Shown: positions 1 to 13,216 of the stretch, piece by piece | Position numbering within the stretch: position 1 is the stretch's first letter | Layout of the letters: each line of letters starts with the position of its first letter | Assembly (NCBI GenBank): GCA_035582835.1 | Contig: JAYKAV010003098.1 | Span: 434,001-498,000 of the forward strand | Length of the DNA stretch: 64,000 nucleotides | Direction: 5' to 3' | DNA from: Phoebastria nigripes | Lineage: Eukaryota; Chordata; Aves; Procellariiformes; Diomedeidae | Notes under the pieces: model-generated | What the model was told of the DNA's origin: nothing | What the model saw: only the letters and a program-made list of their open reading frames with translations | Database searches by the model: none | Translations under genes and position numbers: made by a program

Positions 1-3000
1 ACTATTTTTCCTTACCATAGAAAAGATCTTCCCATAGGACCAGTAATGGCATACTACAGGAGCAATACTGGTTTCCATAATCTCAAAAGCTGCATTTTCT
101 AGTTGCTGACACTGAACAGCTGGTCCGATTTGTTTCACATAACAAAGACGGTATAAATTAAGTTGCCATGTGAATCAAGAATGAATCCCACACACAAAGA
201 GACATGCAATACCTTTTATTTAGCTTTGTACACTAGAAGTGTTCACATTACTGAAACCTACCATCCTGCAGTGAGGGAAAGATACATATTGTGCCATTTC
301 TTTGAACACCAAAGACATTCCTTTAGGCTTTGATTTTAAGAGTAGGTGTAGCCATATAAAATATATATTTTTATTTTTACAACTTTAAAGAAAATTTCTG
401 CAGTGTGGCTGTGTTTTTGATTCAACAATTTAAGTCTTTCATCCTATTTGGCATTCACACAAATGCAGTTATATAGAGAGGTTAATGAAGATCCAGTTTG
501 CTGATGGTACCCCAGGGAGCTGCATTTTATCGTAGTGATGGAACTTCAACAGGTGATACCCCACTTACCTGTCAACCTGGAGGTGTAAGACTGAGGATTT
601 CTATATTCTCACTTCACTCCTACAAGTACTGCCTTTAAAAGAAATTGTTTCTGGCAGTGGTCAGCTGGCATTTCTGAATTACCTAGTTCCCTCCTGAGGG
701 ATGATTCCTAAAATCACTTAATTCAAAGGCAGTGATCCTTACTTCTTTAGAAACAGTTTGAAAAAAAAAAAGAATACCAAATTCAGTGTTGTGTTTATCT
801 GGCTAGCTCTTCTGTGCTGGCTCAGGAATACTATACTTTCAAGAGAAAGTTCATTTTTGGTATATCCAATCAAGTAAGGGTTAGTGCCTGTCCTGTGGGA
901 AAAAATATCAAACAGGCAGCTTCAAAGAGTCATCCCACCACCTTGTTCTTTGCCCATTTTTGCCTTAGAAATATTGGCTTTTGCCTGCCCTTCCAACTGC
1001 CAGTAAGGGGAGGCAACCGGGAACCTTGCAAAAGGGGCAAATTCAGCTTGGTCGGGCCACCTTCTCCTTTCTCTTCTTTGAGCAAAAACCATTCTGAACC
1101 CTTGGATGGACAGGCCCTTTTCCTCAGACGTTCGAGCGTATCTCTACATCATTTCCTCTTCCGGAATAGTGCCATCACGTTTCCATTCTTGGAAGAGTTC
1201 TCCCAGTGTGCAAAGGCCCTACCAATGTGCAGCCCCCAGTGAGGGATGCGCTGATGGCTGTACTGTTTGAGGAACACCACCACTGCAGTCTTGCCCACAG
1301 CCATAACCTGCTGCATGGGTGCCCCCAGCACCTTGCAGGAGCATGGGGAGCTTTCATGGGGTGAAAATGCTCTCTAAATCCTGCTTATCTAGCAAGAATA
1401 TTTGCAAAGAAGGAGCCCTCTGCCCCCTCATCTTGCACAGACGGTCTGACTCACTGGACTCAGGATTCCCATCTGGATGTCTCTTTGAAAGATGGGTGCA
1501 AGCCAAGGAGTTTGTCTATTCTTAGCCCTATCTATTATAAAGATAGTTTTCTCCATAAAAACCTACTTTAGTTCAGCCATCTCAGAGAACACCTGTCTCT
1601 GAGCAAACACAGCAGCCGTAGCAGTGTGAATCCTGTTCCCTGCTCATTTTAATGAGGTGTTAATATCAGAGCCTGCTACAGATTATATAAGTGCTAACAT
1701 TGCTAAGCAAAACCATGAAAGAAACAAAAATAAATGGAAGTCAAATAATTTGAACCTTGTCACCATGCGGTGCCAGTTGCAGGAATGTGAACTGCATTTC
1801 GAGGCAGAAAAATCTTCTTACACCTCCTGTGCTCCAGAAATGACACCACTTGCTTGCCAGCTTCTCCGACCAGCATCTTCCCACTTTCTCCCATGCTGCC
1901 TGAGGACATGGCATGTCCTAGCTGACGTGATCCATGAAATGATGCCGCTCTCCCGTTCTCTGCACCCCTGCTCCCCTCCTGCTTGCACTCCCGATTCCTG
2001 CAGGAGATTGGCACCTGGCAGCAAAGCAGCAGCAGAGAGGAAAGCCAGAGGGGGCAGTGTATATTAAAAAACAACCACACAGCCTCTTAAACCATCTGGA
2101 ACAAAATTGTGCAATAACTGGCTTGTGCACCCATGTGATCTTATCACTGCGAGCCAGGGTTTTCAGAGGGAACTGAAAGGAGTGAAACACCCACTAGATT
2201 CTGCTTCAGATCATCTGAAAAGCTCAGCTGTTTCCTTCACCCTCCTCTCCTTGCATTTTACATTTGCTCATCGTGGTATTTCTCCCTGGGAGCTCCTGGG
2301 AGGCCAGGCTCATTGCCAAATCTGTTTGTACACAGTCCCAGGGTAGGTTTGGGTTGCTGGCCAGTTTCCCTCGTGTCCTGGCTTTCCCTGCAGCTTGGAG
2401 CTGCGGCAGCCCCAGTCATCTTCCAGCAAAAGACTGGTATGGCCAGGCAGGGTCAACCAAGTGTGGGGTGGGATTGGCTCCAGCTGTAAATGGCTCTGCA
2501 GGCTGCCACCCTGACAGGGCTAGGGGTGCAGGGAGGACCTTGAAAGGTGGTGTCTTGGGATAGACAAGATGTGGAGACAGAAAGGCCTGAAGAGAATGAG
2601 GAAAGAGAAATCTTCCTCACTAAACAGTTAAGACAAAAAAATAAGAGTCTGTAAAAATAGGAAGAAATCACAGCAAAGCATACTAGTGTGTTGGGTGGTT
2701 CCTGTGCTGCATTTATGAAGAACATTCAGGGTCATCGAGTTTCTGGTCTCTTGGCTGTCCATGACAAATACCTGAGCTTTTTCCTTTCCCATAGATGTAC
2801 CTTGCAGCTTACCCCACCTTCAGATGGGATCTCTGGTTGCAGCACTCCGTGTATCAGCCAGGATTGCACTATGGGGCTGACTGTGTTTGCTGCCCACATG
2901 TGCTTCCTGTGGAAGCTATGATCAGTCAAGGATGCAGGGAGACATGAGTGACACGGAGCAGGAGGCTGGGGTGCTGGGACAGCAGCTCCAAAGCGAAGCG

Positions 3001-4094
3001 CTGGACTCCTCTGATAGTCAGCAGAGAGAAATCAACATGTCCAGAACCTGATTCCTCTCATCCTTGTGCAGATGTCCCAAAGAGATCAGGCAAAACACCT
3101 TTTAAGTGCCTGTTTCTCTTTGACTACAAAGGGAGCCCAGTGGCCTAACTGAGACAAGAGACACGGTAAGCACTGAAGTCAGGTGAAATCAATCCCATCA
3201 CATCTTTAGAAACCAGGGCAATTTCACACAAGGGCTTGACATATGGCACTTATATGTGGAGTCAATTATGTGTGGAGACACTCGCGTGTGTAACATTATA
3301 CCAATGTGCATGAGAAAGTATCATCCTTAAGATTATATAAATCATACCCTTAATCCTAGTCAGATAGCTGTAACACCATAGGGCCTTTTAGTACTTAAAA
3401 CTGGGTAAAATACCAGAGTGACCTTAAATAGTCACCAGGTTAATGCCCAGAACTAGTTTGGGACCAGACTGACCCCAGAGCTCCCACATTGGCAGAGTGT
3501 GTGACACTGGGCCTCATCTAGAAGTCACGCATGTGCCACAGTTTTTTTTTCTTTTTAGTACAAACTGCCCTTGATTAGTCATCGACCTGGTTTAGAAGTT
3601 GCACCGCTACCACTCAAGCTGTGAGTGGAGTACATATTTAAATATAATAGGCTCTGCGATCATTTTAAAATTGGCCTAGATCTAAGCCCACGGGGGGCTA
3701 TAACTAATTTGATAGAAACTGTAGCTTCTAAATAGAGCCACCTGAGACCTCTCCAGAGTTCGGCTACAGGGTTCACTGTTCCAGCACCACGTCTCAGCTG
3801 AGCTACCCTGACTGCTTTGCAGCCCTTCTCAGCAAACCGAGGCCGATCTAGGGGTGCAGCAGGACTGAGTTTCCTGATGGGTATCCTTCCCCGTGGGAAT
3901 TATGAAGCAGATCATGGGAGGAGGGAATTATGGTTTCAACTCCCAAAACCATTGAAAGGCTGCATTTTTGCAGTTTTAAGTCAAAACCATATGCAGCTCC
4001 ACGTTTTTGGCTGTGTTTTGCCTGGTTTTTTTCCAGCTAACTGCAATAGTCACTGATCCAAAAGGTAGGAGTAAGTAAAGTCACCGTATGTTTT

Positions 4095-4117
4095 AAACCT
4101 TCCATATTGGAAGGTTT
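4095..4117. repeat. perfect inverted repeat, 10-bp arms, 3-bp spacer
   Basis: AAACCTTCCA, TAT, TGGAAGGTTT. It could form a short hairpin or serve as a dimeric protein site. It lies in intergenic DNA with no gene nearby. Confidence 0.9.
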
Positions 4118-5034
4118 TGTGCAGTATGCAAGTCCTGTTTTTAATGTCAGAAGCACTTCCCACCTGAGCTTTTCACTTCTTCAGCCTTGACTAAGTGCCT
4201 CTGCAAACTCAGGACTAAATATCTGCCTTTTATCAGCCAGCACAACACTGTCAAGCAAATAGGTGTGCATATCTGAGGTGAATTTGTTTGCATTAACAGG
4301 TGCTACCTTTTTGCATTAGCTGGTACTCCTGTAGCCTCCAGACCAGAACATTACAGGTACTGGCTCTATATAAATAGTGAACAAAACTTTGGCTGATGGT
4401 GTATGGCACTTAGGTGCTACTGAACCAAAAGCATCAGCCTTCAGATGGTACCATAGCTGAGATTCCCTTGCCCATCTCTGATGTCTGCTGAAGTGGAAAT
4501 CAGCCATTGCCCCAGGCTTTTTTTTTTCAAATTTCATCTCTTTCAAATTTAATCTCTTCCCTCTCCCAAAAATGTTTTAATGAAAGCTTCGAGCGAGAGT
4601 GTTATAGCTGCTGTATTTGCCTCCAAAATAACTTTGCCACTTCTGTATCGTAGTATAAATGCCATGAAAGCATGATGAAAGGGACAGTAAAGCAAGTGTT
4701 AGTGGTACTGAGTTCTAGGATCATCTTTATTCATCGCAGACAATAATACAACATGCATTCTGAATCCAGTGCTACACAACTGACTGAATATTCCAGTGTA
4801 GGTAAGGCTCGCCTGTAAAAAATGTAATAAATACCAAGTGCAACTTATTTGCTAACTAACTTTCTTGCATCAAATGAAAGCAAACGTTCCTAAAATGTTT
4901 ATTATTTTATGCCTCCTCCACACCAGCACAATCAGTATTGCAAAGTCTGCGATATTCATAATGAACTCCGCATTCCCCTAGATCCCAGTCATTAGAAATG
5001 TATCGTGCCCTTTCTTGCCTGGGGCACGGGAATA

Positions 5035-5053
5035 ACGTTCAAATCTTGAACGT
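5035..5053. repeat. perfect inverted repeat, 8-bp arms, 3-bp spacer
   Basis: ACGTTCAA, ATC, TTGAACGT. The spacing resembles an inverted nuclear-receptor-like or other dimeric factor site, but no factor can be named from sequence alone. Confidence 0.85.
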
Positions 5054-7099
5054 GCAAAGGGAGTCTTTCCCCCAGGATTTGAGCAAGGGAGGGATGTGGC
5101 TCACTTTGCATGCAGACAGGGTTAATTTTTCCTTCTTCCTTCATTCTTTTGCACAGCCATCCCGAGGGGAAGTGTCATGTTACCTCACCTCTCATTCCTA
5201 GGCTTCTAAGTTGGACCTGGATTTGAATTTCCCTGGCATTAGAGAGGAGTCACATTCAGTGTTCTGCTTTGGATCCATCTTGCAATGGTAGGTGGGACCT
5301 GTACACAAAGGGAGTTTGATTTGCTTATTCTGGTTCCAGCCCACCTCATTTTGCACAAATCCTGGTGTCTAGTCTCCCCCCTTTTGTGAAGATACTGGGA
5401 CAAATCACTGCTTTAAAGAGGAAATAAAGCATTCCCTTCCCATGGGAGAATTCCTGAAGACAGGAAGACAGGGTGGTTAGCACTGCAGCCTTGTCCTGGC
5501 TCATCTACACATGAAAGTTATTCCACAATAAGCTAGGGGTTGAATGTAAAGCAGGATAGGCATTCCACCCAGCAGAAGCAATGGGTCAGGGTAGCTGCAT
5601 GTTGATTCATTGGGACTGCCCTGTGTTTTCTTTAGCTATATCCACTAGCAAGAAAACAGGCAAGGATTTTGAGGACCTTGTATGCAGGGTAATACATACA
5701 AAAGCAGTAGTAAACTATTGCAGAATAGTCAAAATTAAATAAAGAATTCTTATTTTCACAGCTTCATAAAACGGAAGCAATGAGATACCTCCAGGACTTC
5801 TCTTCTTCACCTTTCATGTCCTTGGCTCAGAGCAGGATGAAAGAGCAAGGAGAAGGTGCACAAAAAGGTGGCTTCAAACCATTTTGTTCCTCTTGGGTCT
5901 CACACCAAACATAGCTCAATCCTGTCTGTCTCCCCTTCAGCTGCACCATGCCCAGTTTCCAGCATGGCAGCTGGGAAGCTCATGGGTGCTCTTCACCACC
6001 TGAAAGACATGCTGTGGTGCAGGATAGTTCAAAGGAGCAGGTTCCTCCGCTTCAATTTCCACACCAGCACAGATGCAATCTGATGACAAACACTACATGG
6101 CCAGATTTCACCCAAGTATTCTACATTAGCCCTAAGCACCCAGGATATGAAGAAAGGTTATTCTCTATGGCCTTTTATTGACACTTCGTTTCTACCATTT
6201 CCTTGAACACCCTGGCAGTATACCTTTGGCTTCATTTTCCCTCCTCCACCTCCATCCCTCCCTGCTGTCCACTGCAGGACAGAGGCAAGGCAGTCAAACC
6301 GATATAAACCCCACCTTGATGGCATTGGCTGCCCACCTTTTTCCAGTGCCATGTATATCTTCTGCAGCAGTGGGCATCAGATCTTTTCTGAAACTAGATT
6401 CTGGTGACAGTTACACTGTCTGGACTGTTAGACATTCACTAATACACCTACTCTGACGATGATAGCACCCAAGCATAATGATCGTGCTCTTTATTAGACT
6501 CTTGTTTGCTTACTTTGGATAAAATTCTCCTCGGTGCTCATGTCATCCTTCTGCTGCATGTTTATGGAGTTCCCCAGGGAAGTGACACCTGCCTGGCATT
6601 ATCTGGCATTAAACCAATGCCATAGGTGCTGAAGGGGCCTTAGGGGCAGGAACATGTGAGGGGCACAGGTGACAGGAATAGTGGGTGGGTTTGTTACGGC
6701 CTCTGAATGTTCCTGCCACGTAAACAAAAAGCCGGCCTCCCCACAGCAATGTGGTGGACGTTGTACGGGTGGGTGGCAGGGGTGACTTGGATTTGGCACT
6801 GTCACTTGCTCTATGGATGCTGTAGTTTTCCCCAGCTACCTCTGCCCAGAATTTGCTAGAAAACTCCATATACTCTATATACAGGGAGAGGGCGACACCA
6901 GTAACACCTCACAAGACAGATGAAAAGAGGAGGAAGAAGCATCCCTCTAGTATTTTAACTGATTTTCTTTGTGTGCATGACAGCAATTTGAAAACAGTTG
7001 CTTTACTTCTTGCTCCCGTACATATGAGGAGTTGCAAAGCACAGGTCCTCACACACGTGCCGAGGCCATTTAAACAAGTGAGGCACATGCTTTCCTCTG

Positions 7100-7640
7100 C
7101 TCCCTAGAAGCCTCTGACCCCCGCAGCCTGTCGTTCCTCATCGCCAGGTCCTTCCTGTCTCCGCTAAAACCTCCCCCCCAGGGCTTCTCACCTTGCTCAG
7201 CCCCACTGTGTTGATCCACTCTGCTCAGTGCCCTTCTCCTCCCAGAAACAGGATGGCCACCACCTCCTCCCCCTCCAGGAGCTTCTTCCCTTGCCAAGTG
7301 GAGCCACTTTGGTCGCCGGCCCAGCCTGCCATGTCCTGGCACCCACAGGCGTTGCCCTAAGATGGCAGTGGGGCCCTGCCCTCCCCCCTGCCCCAGGGTG
7401 GCAATGGCAGCCGGACCTGCCTGTGCCCTGCCAGGCCTCGCTCTCAGGGCCTGCCCTGACCACGGCGCTGTGCTTCAAGGCTCAGATCGCCAATTAACCC
7501 AATTAACCAGCGCCCAACTGAGGTGCTAATTAGGGCTTCCTGAGCCCTCCCCTGCCAGCATGCTCTCTGCTCCGGGAGGTGTCCCGGTGAGGGGAGCGAT
7601 GTTGCCGGGCCGGTGCAGGCGAAAATCCTCCATTTTGCTC
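7100..7640. other. GC-rich block in intergenic DNA
   Basis: About 0.5 kb distinctly richer in GC and CpG than its surroundings, open in several frames on both strands. It ends near 7490-7540 with repeated AATTAACC and GCTAATTAGG motifs (homeodomain-like cores). No protein family is recognisable in any frame. It could be a distal regulatory island or an exon of a non-coding transcript; both are guesses. Confidence 0.3.
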
Positions 7641-9503
7641 AACTTCACAAATTACCAATATTTTACGTTCACCCAATGAAATAAAGATCCGTAAGGTCTG
7701 TGGCTGGTCTGGATCGGAGCTTGTCGACCCTTTGGCTGAAGTGGAAAACCAGCAAAGAAACAAAACGTGGGAACCGGGCACAAGGGCAAAAGGTGTTGTG
7801 TTTTATTTGGGGAGATAGGCTGACTTTTACTAAATTAAATGTAGGTAAAACTTGAAAAGGCTTTTAGATGTGAAAAACCAAAGATTTCGTTTTGAACGTG
7901 TTGGAATAAAATATTTTCAGGAAGGTGACTGCTGAAACAAACAAAATTCAGTGCGTTCAGCATTGACTTAAATATGTTTTTAACATCCTCTCCTCCCCCC
8001 AGTGTGGTGGACTCCAAACTCTGCAGCTGGCTGTGGTAGAAACACTTTATGCCCCCCAAATTTAGGAAATATTTCCCTTGGATTTAAGAGGATGCACTGC
8101 TTTGTCTTTCCTAGAACGTGATCAGAGACTAATGAACAAAAATTACTTTAACAGTGGTTTAAACACTTCCTTTTTTTTCTGAGAAGCCGTAGTCCTAGGC
8201 TATGTCTTTATTGTGAAAAAACAGTATTTTAATGTAGCTATAAAGTCCAGGTTGAGACAGGCTTTCCTACTGTTCTGCCACAAACTGACAGATGAAGCAG
8301 GGGTTGGGTTCAATTTTTAGAGGGTCTTTGCAAAAAAGCACTTAAGCATTATTTTGAGCTTCCACGGAGAAATCTGGAAAACTGTGTTATATTACCTGGG
8401 CCTCATTGTGTGAAACATCTCCAACTGTGAGCAATAAAGTAAAAAATGTATTTAAACAGACATGACATCTTTGGAGGGGGATGAAAGAAAAGCACAATAA
8501 ATCACATCAGTTTGGTACATCTGAACAACACTCCCCAACACCTTTCACTCCGTACATTGGCAGTAGTCCTGACATTTTCTCCTCTAGCTGGGAGTGCTCT
8601 CTGCAGTGAGCAGCTCCTACCCTCTCCTCTCCCTGCTTTCCATAGTACTTTTTCCCCAGCTCAGAGGAATGCAGTTAGGGAACATGCTGATGTCTTGCTC
8701 CTGTTTTCTGCAGCAAGGATATAATTCTTTAGTCAAATACATCAATTCTATAGAGGTAAAGCTTCAAAAACAGACATACGCACAGTGCTCCAGTGAAGAG
8801 TTACCATCTGCCTTCCCCCCTCCTCCTCCTCCTCAAAGGAAGGAAGAAAGAAATTTAGCAGGGGCTTAGCTCTTCATTACCTGCTTGCACTGACATTCAT
8901 GAGATTCCCTGCAGGATTTTTCTTGCTACCCAGGCAGGATGAACACCCACAAAAATTGGCAAGGAGATGACTTTTAACTCATTTTCAGAAGCTGGCTCTA
9001 TTTCAAGTAGACAGTGTCTCTCTGGTATCAAACCAGGAAGAATTTGGTTTTGCTTTCCTCTGAAAAATAGAAAAGGCAAGTAGCCATCCTACTGGTTGCC
9101 TTGAATACTAACAAAGAAATATGATGTTTCAAGGATTAAAAGGAACACAATTTCACCTGTCAAAGCCTGAGGATGAAGTTCCATGTTTGCCTGATAATAT
9201 CTTTTAGCTGAGCATCCTAAAAACCTGAAGCAGAGTTTGCTTTCTGTATAGTCTGCTCCCCTGCCACTACTCTAGAGATGCAGGTGCTACTGCCTACAGC
9301 AGGGAACACCCAAATGTCAAATTCAGAGCTCGGCCACTGTGTCAGGAGAGAGCCGTTACTGCTACACCAGTCATTAGTGTGCAACATTACACATCCGAAT
9401 GATATTTGTACACCGGAAAAAGTTGGCTCTTGGTACAGAAGCAAAAAAGTAATTTTGTTGGGACAGTTTTTTTAGATTGAGAAAAGTTAAACCAGCTCCC
9501 TCA

Positions 9504-9546
9504 GCTAAAAAACCCAAAACAAACAAACAAAAAACCCCAACCAAAC
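9504..9546. repeat. A/C-rich low-complexity tract
   Basis: A-runs broken by C, including AAACAAACAAACAAAAAACC. A similar tract is at 50166-50248. No coding or regulatory role is evident. Confidence 0.8.
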
Positions 9547-9600
9547 TTCTTTAGCCAATGTACCTTGAGTGAGGAAATTTACTCTCTTGGCAGAACTATG

Positions 9601-9620
9601 CAAGGCTTGACAAGGCTTGA
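9601..9620. repeat. 10-bp tandem duplication
   Basis: CAAGGCTTGA occurs twice in a row. Minor slippage product. Confidence 0.85.
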
Positions 9621-11596
9621 GATAGACTTGACAGATGACTGAGAGTTTAACAGAAATGCAGAGAAGCAGTGGGTAAGAAAGGACTGTTGTAGAAGTGTGG
9701 CTGCAGAGTTACTCAGCATAGGAAGGCACATGTATTCTCAGACAGTATTAATCTTAATAAGCTTTAATTTAAGTCAATTTATTGTCTGGAAGCTACCAAG
9801 AAGCGTTATCCCTAACAGGCACAATCTTGGAACAGTTACTTCTAGGCTTTGAGTTACAACTCGGCTGATTTGAGTTTCTCAGGGCAGTGAGGTTCTGCGA
9901 TTGCACGTAGGAAGTGGTATGTTTGAGAGACATCAACCAAGCTCTGCTTGAGCCACGTGGAAAAAGACAAACTTGCTGTACAGTTCATATGCTGCAGGCA
10001 GGGAATGTGCTTCTCTCGTATGTCCCCTGTTGCAAGCTCAGCAAGCAAAGCACTGTGAGGAACTAGCACCCAACAGAATTACATGACTGAGGCTTTTATC
10101 ACTTACTGGAAGTCTTTCACAGCCTGAAGAAACTGTTGCAGTTTATTGCATCAATAAGAGTGCAATTTACATTAGAAAGTAAGAGTACAGTGTTTATTCC
10201 AGGAAATTATTTCCATAGCTTGATGCCACTTATTACCTTGAAGGTGAAGAGCAATATCACTACCTTGTAGTCATTAGCAATAATTATGAACAGCTCATCC
10301 TCCTTAATACCTCCTGCAGACAGGGAATCTTTGACTGCAATCTCTACCTTCTGCAAGGATAGAAAGCAAGTAAACTCCTGAATATTTGCAACAGTGGGAT
10401 GGATGGCACTCTCATGTTGCCACAATAAAATGCTTTCCAATGCAGCACAGGAATCAGTTACTTTCCACCACTTTGTCTTGATGAAGATTTCTTATAGGCC
10501 AAGCATGAGATTTTTACTTACCTTAGGAACTTAGGTGTTTTCCTTTCACCTATGCTTTTCAAATATATTATAAGAAATATTGATGTATTCTGTTTCCTGG
10601 CTTATCTTATGTTCCTCCAATGCTACACCAGGTATGGAGTCTTGCTCCATGTTAACACCAATTGGATCAACTTATCTTGAATGTACTTAAGTCTAGATGG
10701 TCCTGCCATTGCATCTTGCTAATCTTCACTTCAGATTAAAGATGGATTCAAGAGTGGCTTCTCACCACTACTGGGCTGGACACAGTCTAGCAGCAAGAAG
10801 AGACTCCTTCCATTTCATTCACCTGTAATGAAGGGTCTGACCCAAACTCCCAATCCACATATTCCAGTCATTGCATTTGCATTTTGATCCTTGTTGAGAA
10901 CCCATCTACACTACAGAAGTTTTGCTAATAGCTATACGCACAAATCCCATGCTGGCTGGAGAAACATTTTATGCTAGCAATGGAGACCTGTTGCTGATAC
11001 AGTTAAACCACCTCCCTGAAAAATTCAAGCGATCTGGCCAAAAGGCTCTTTCGCCTGTATGTGTTGTGTCTGCTTTGGCTGTGGGTTCCGGGAGAGGTGC
11101 TGGCAAATCTTTGTCAGTGAGAATATTGGCTTTCCTACTCCTGAGCCAGTGGGGCTATGCCAGGAAAACTTGGTATCCAGAACCTGCCTAGCATGACTCC
11201 AGTCCACTTCCACCTCTCTCTGAGCAGACTTTACAATGAATGATGTGCAATATCTCACTTCAGGCAACTCACCTAGAATCCCTCCCCAGATTGCCGTAGC
11301 TGCTAGGAAAACCAGTATCCCTCAAATTAGATATGTACTTTAAAGAACACTGTGCCTCGCAGTAACAGACATGGTAAATGCTATGAGTAATGACAGATCC
11401 ATGTGTTAACAGTACTCTCTATTAGCCACCTACTGGCTCATTTCTTCTTTTGATAAAGGCTTTTCTTCTCTGGTTGTGTATGAAATGCATGCTTCTCATG
11501 TGAAGGTGGATCTCTCTGCAGGAGCAGTGGGAGCAGAAGGCAGAAGATCTTGAGTCCTGACTGTGGCTGTGAAATAGACTCGGTGCTGATCAAAAA

Positions 11597-11740
11597 ACTG
11601 GCGCTCTTTGCCTCAGTTTCCCCACTTGTAATATGAATAATGTCTATGTTGTAATCACGCTGCAAGGCGCAGTTAATATTTGCACAGTGGTGCTTTGGAG
11701 ATGCCAAGCATCAGATAATCCCAAGAGATACCAGTATCGT
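11597..11740 (+). mobile_element. ancient SINE/LINE relic (MIR or L3/CR1-like)
   Basis: TTGCCTCAGTTTCCCCACTT is followed by an ATAAT-rich stretch and then GTGGTGCTTTGGAGATGCCA. These motifs occur in this order in old tetrapod repeats of the MIR/L2/L3 group. The exact family cannot be assigned by eye. Confidence 0.55.
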
Positions 11741-12754
11741 CAGTATATCAATTGTATCTACATAGTGAACAAAAGCAGGCACAGATGCTAGCATAATGTT
11801 ATGTATTTTGGTACAAAATGAAATAAAAATCTTGCCTTCTGTCCTCAGATTTCTTGTCAAACATTCATTGCTTCACATGCTGAAGCAGTTAGTAATACAA
11901 AGCATATTTCTATCCTACTTTATTTTATTCTTTGAACAGAACTCTACATAAAAAAGTGAAGAACCATGATTGAATCTTAATACAAAAAAGGACTTAAGTT
12001 ACATTCTCCTGGGATCATCTGTAGCAAAGCATAATAAGTTTCTCAATATCTGACCTAATTATATCTGTCCTTCTAAGTTTTGTTTCCCATAAGAGCTAAA
12101 TGTCTATGGTTAAAAATAACATTTGAAACTCCTCCAAGTTCCAACAGAACTTTTTCAGCCTCTCTCAAATTTAATATCTATTTTTAATTTGTTTTAATTT
12201 TTCACCCAACTTTAAAAGTTATGATTTTGAGGCTGGCATTCTGCTCTATTATCCAGATCCTAAAAATTTTTGGGTTAGATGAACTCAAAAGCTGGGGGAA
12301 AAAAATTGTATTACATGTGTTTATTTCATGTTGGAAAAATACCACAGCTAACGAAACAAGTAACACAGAGGCATGGGGAAGGAAGGATGCCTCTGTGGTT
12401 GAAAAGGAATTGGCTCTGTTAGAAATGTATCTTCTGGGTCATGTCAAGGTCTCTGACAGACAACACTGGGCAATTCTGCAATGGCTGTTTGTATCGTTTG
12501 TCCCTACCTGAGCACCCAGTTCTGCCAGCAGTCACTGCCCCAGAGCAACGGTGCTGGAAGGTGATACAGGCTCAAGCCCCTGTGACCCATCAGTCCTGTT
12601 TAGAGCTCCCCGTATCCGTGGAAAAGCTGGCAAATTGTGCTAACATCGAGATGGCAGAATCCTTTGTACTCATCTCTTCCTGCTGGCCCTGTTATTAGAG
12701 TGCTGACACTGAGGCTGGGAATGCTTCACATCTGGATCCACTTCACACGACAGT

Positions 12755-12905
12755 CAGAGATCCCAGTGGCCATTTAAAACCTTTGTGCCTCAGTTTCCCA
12801 CCCATAACCCAGGGATAACAGCGCTTACCTTCCTGATCAGACACCATGAGGCTGAAGTCCTAACATTTGCCAAGGGCTAGGAAATCAGATACAAGGCATT
12901 TAAGA
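12755..12905 (+). mobile_element. MIR-like ancient SINE relic
   Basis: GTGCCTCAGTTTCCCACCCA followed by AGGGATAACAGCGCTTACCT matches the well-known MIR 3' block in order. The match then weakens. MIR relics are rare but present in bird genomes. The element is tens of millions of years old and inert unless exapted. Confidence 0.6.
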
Positions 12906-13206
12906 AATACAAGGGATTATTATAACCAGCCACACTCCATTCCCAGGGAGGTTGATAATAAATAACGTTTATACAGCATCCTCCATTGTGAAGAGGCCAA
13001 GAAGAAAGGGAGTCTGCAAACAGAGATCCAAGCAGGATTTTTGGATGGGAAATTCAGCTCAGCCCTTCTCTGTTGAGAGGCTTTTTTGGCCTTGTGGAAG
13101 GAAGAATCTGGAGATCAGATTGACTACTTGAATATCAAGCCTTGTTCACCTGCAGGAGTTCTGCATCCATCACTGTGGATGGGCCATAAAACCTCATCCC
13201 GGAGCT

Positions 13207-13216
13207 TTATAAATAG
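13207..13216 (+). promoter_or_regulatory. MEF2-type / TATA-like site
   Basis: TTATAAATAG is a perfect match to the MEF2 consensus (YTA, four A/T, TAR, read on the minus strand) and also TATA-like. It lies in a locally GC-richer stretch (about 13200-13700). Function unknown. Confidence 0.25.

Larger units (their letters stand above)
1..7099. other. intergenic, no gene recognised
   Basis: AT-moderate non-coding DNA with only short open frames (longest 142 codons, at 814-1242, with no family resemblance). The two small inverted repeats at 4095 and 5035 are the only structured items seen. By mammalian synteny this should be the interval between ZNF706 and YWHAZ, which is long and gene-poor; that is inference. 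Confidence 0.6.
7641..11596. other. intergenic, no gene recognised
   Basis: Unique AT-rich sequence with the low-complexity tract at 9504 and the short duplication at 9601. No exon-like conserved coding sequence was seen on either strand. Confidence 0.6.

Noticed and set aside
814..1242. 142-codon open frame
   Set aside because: No recognisable domain, no splice or promoter context, and overlapped by antisense frames; length is compatible with chance.
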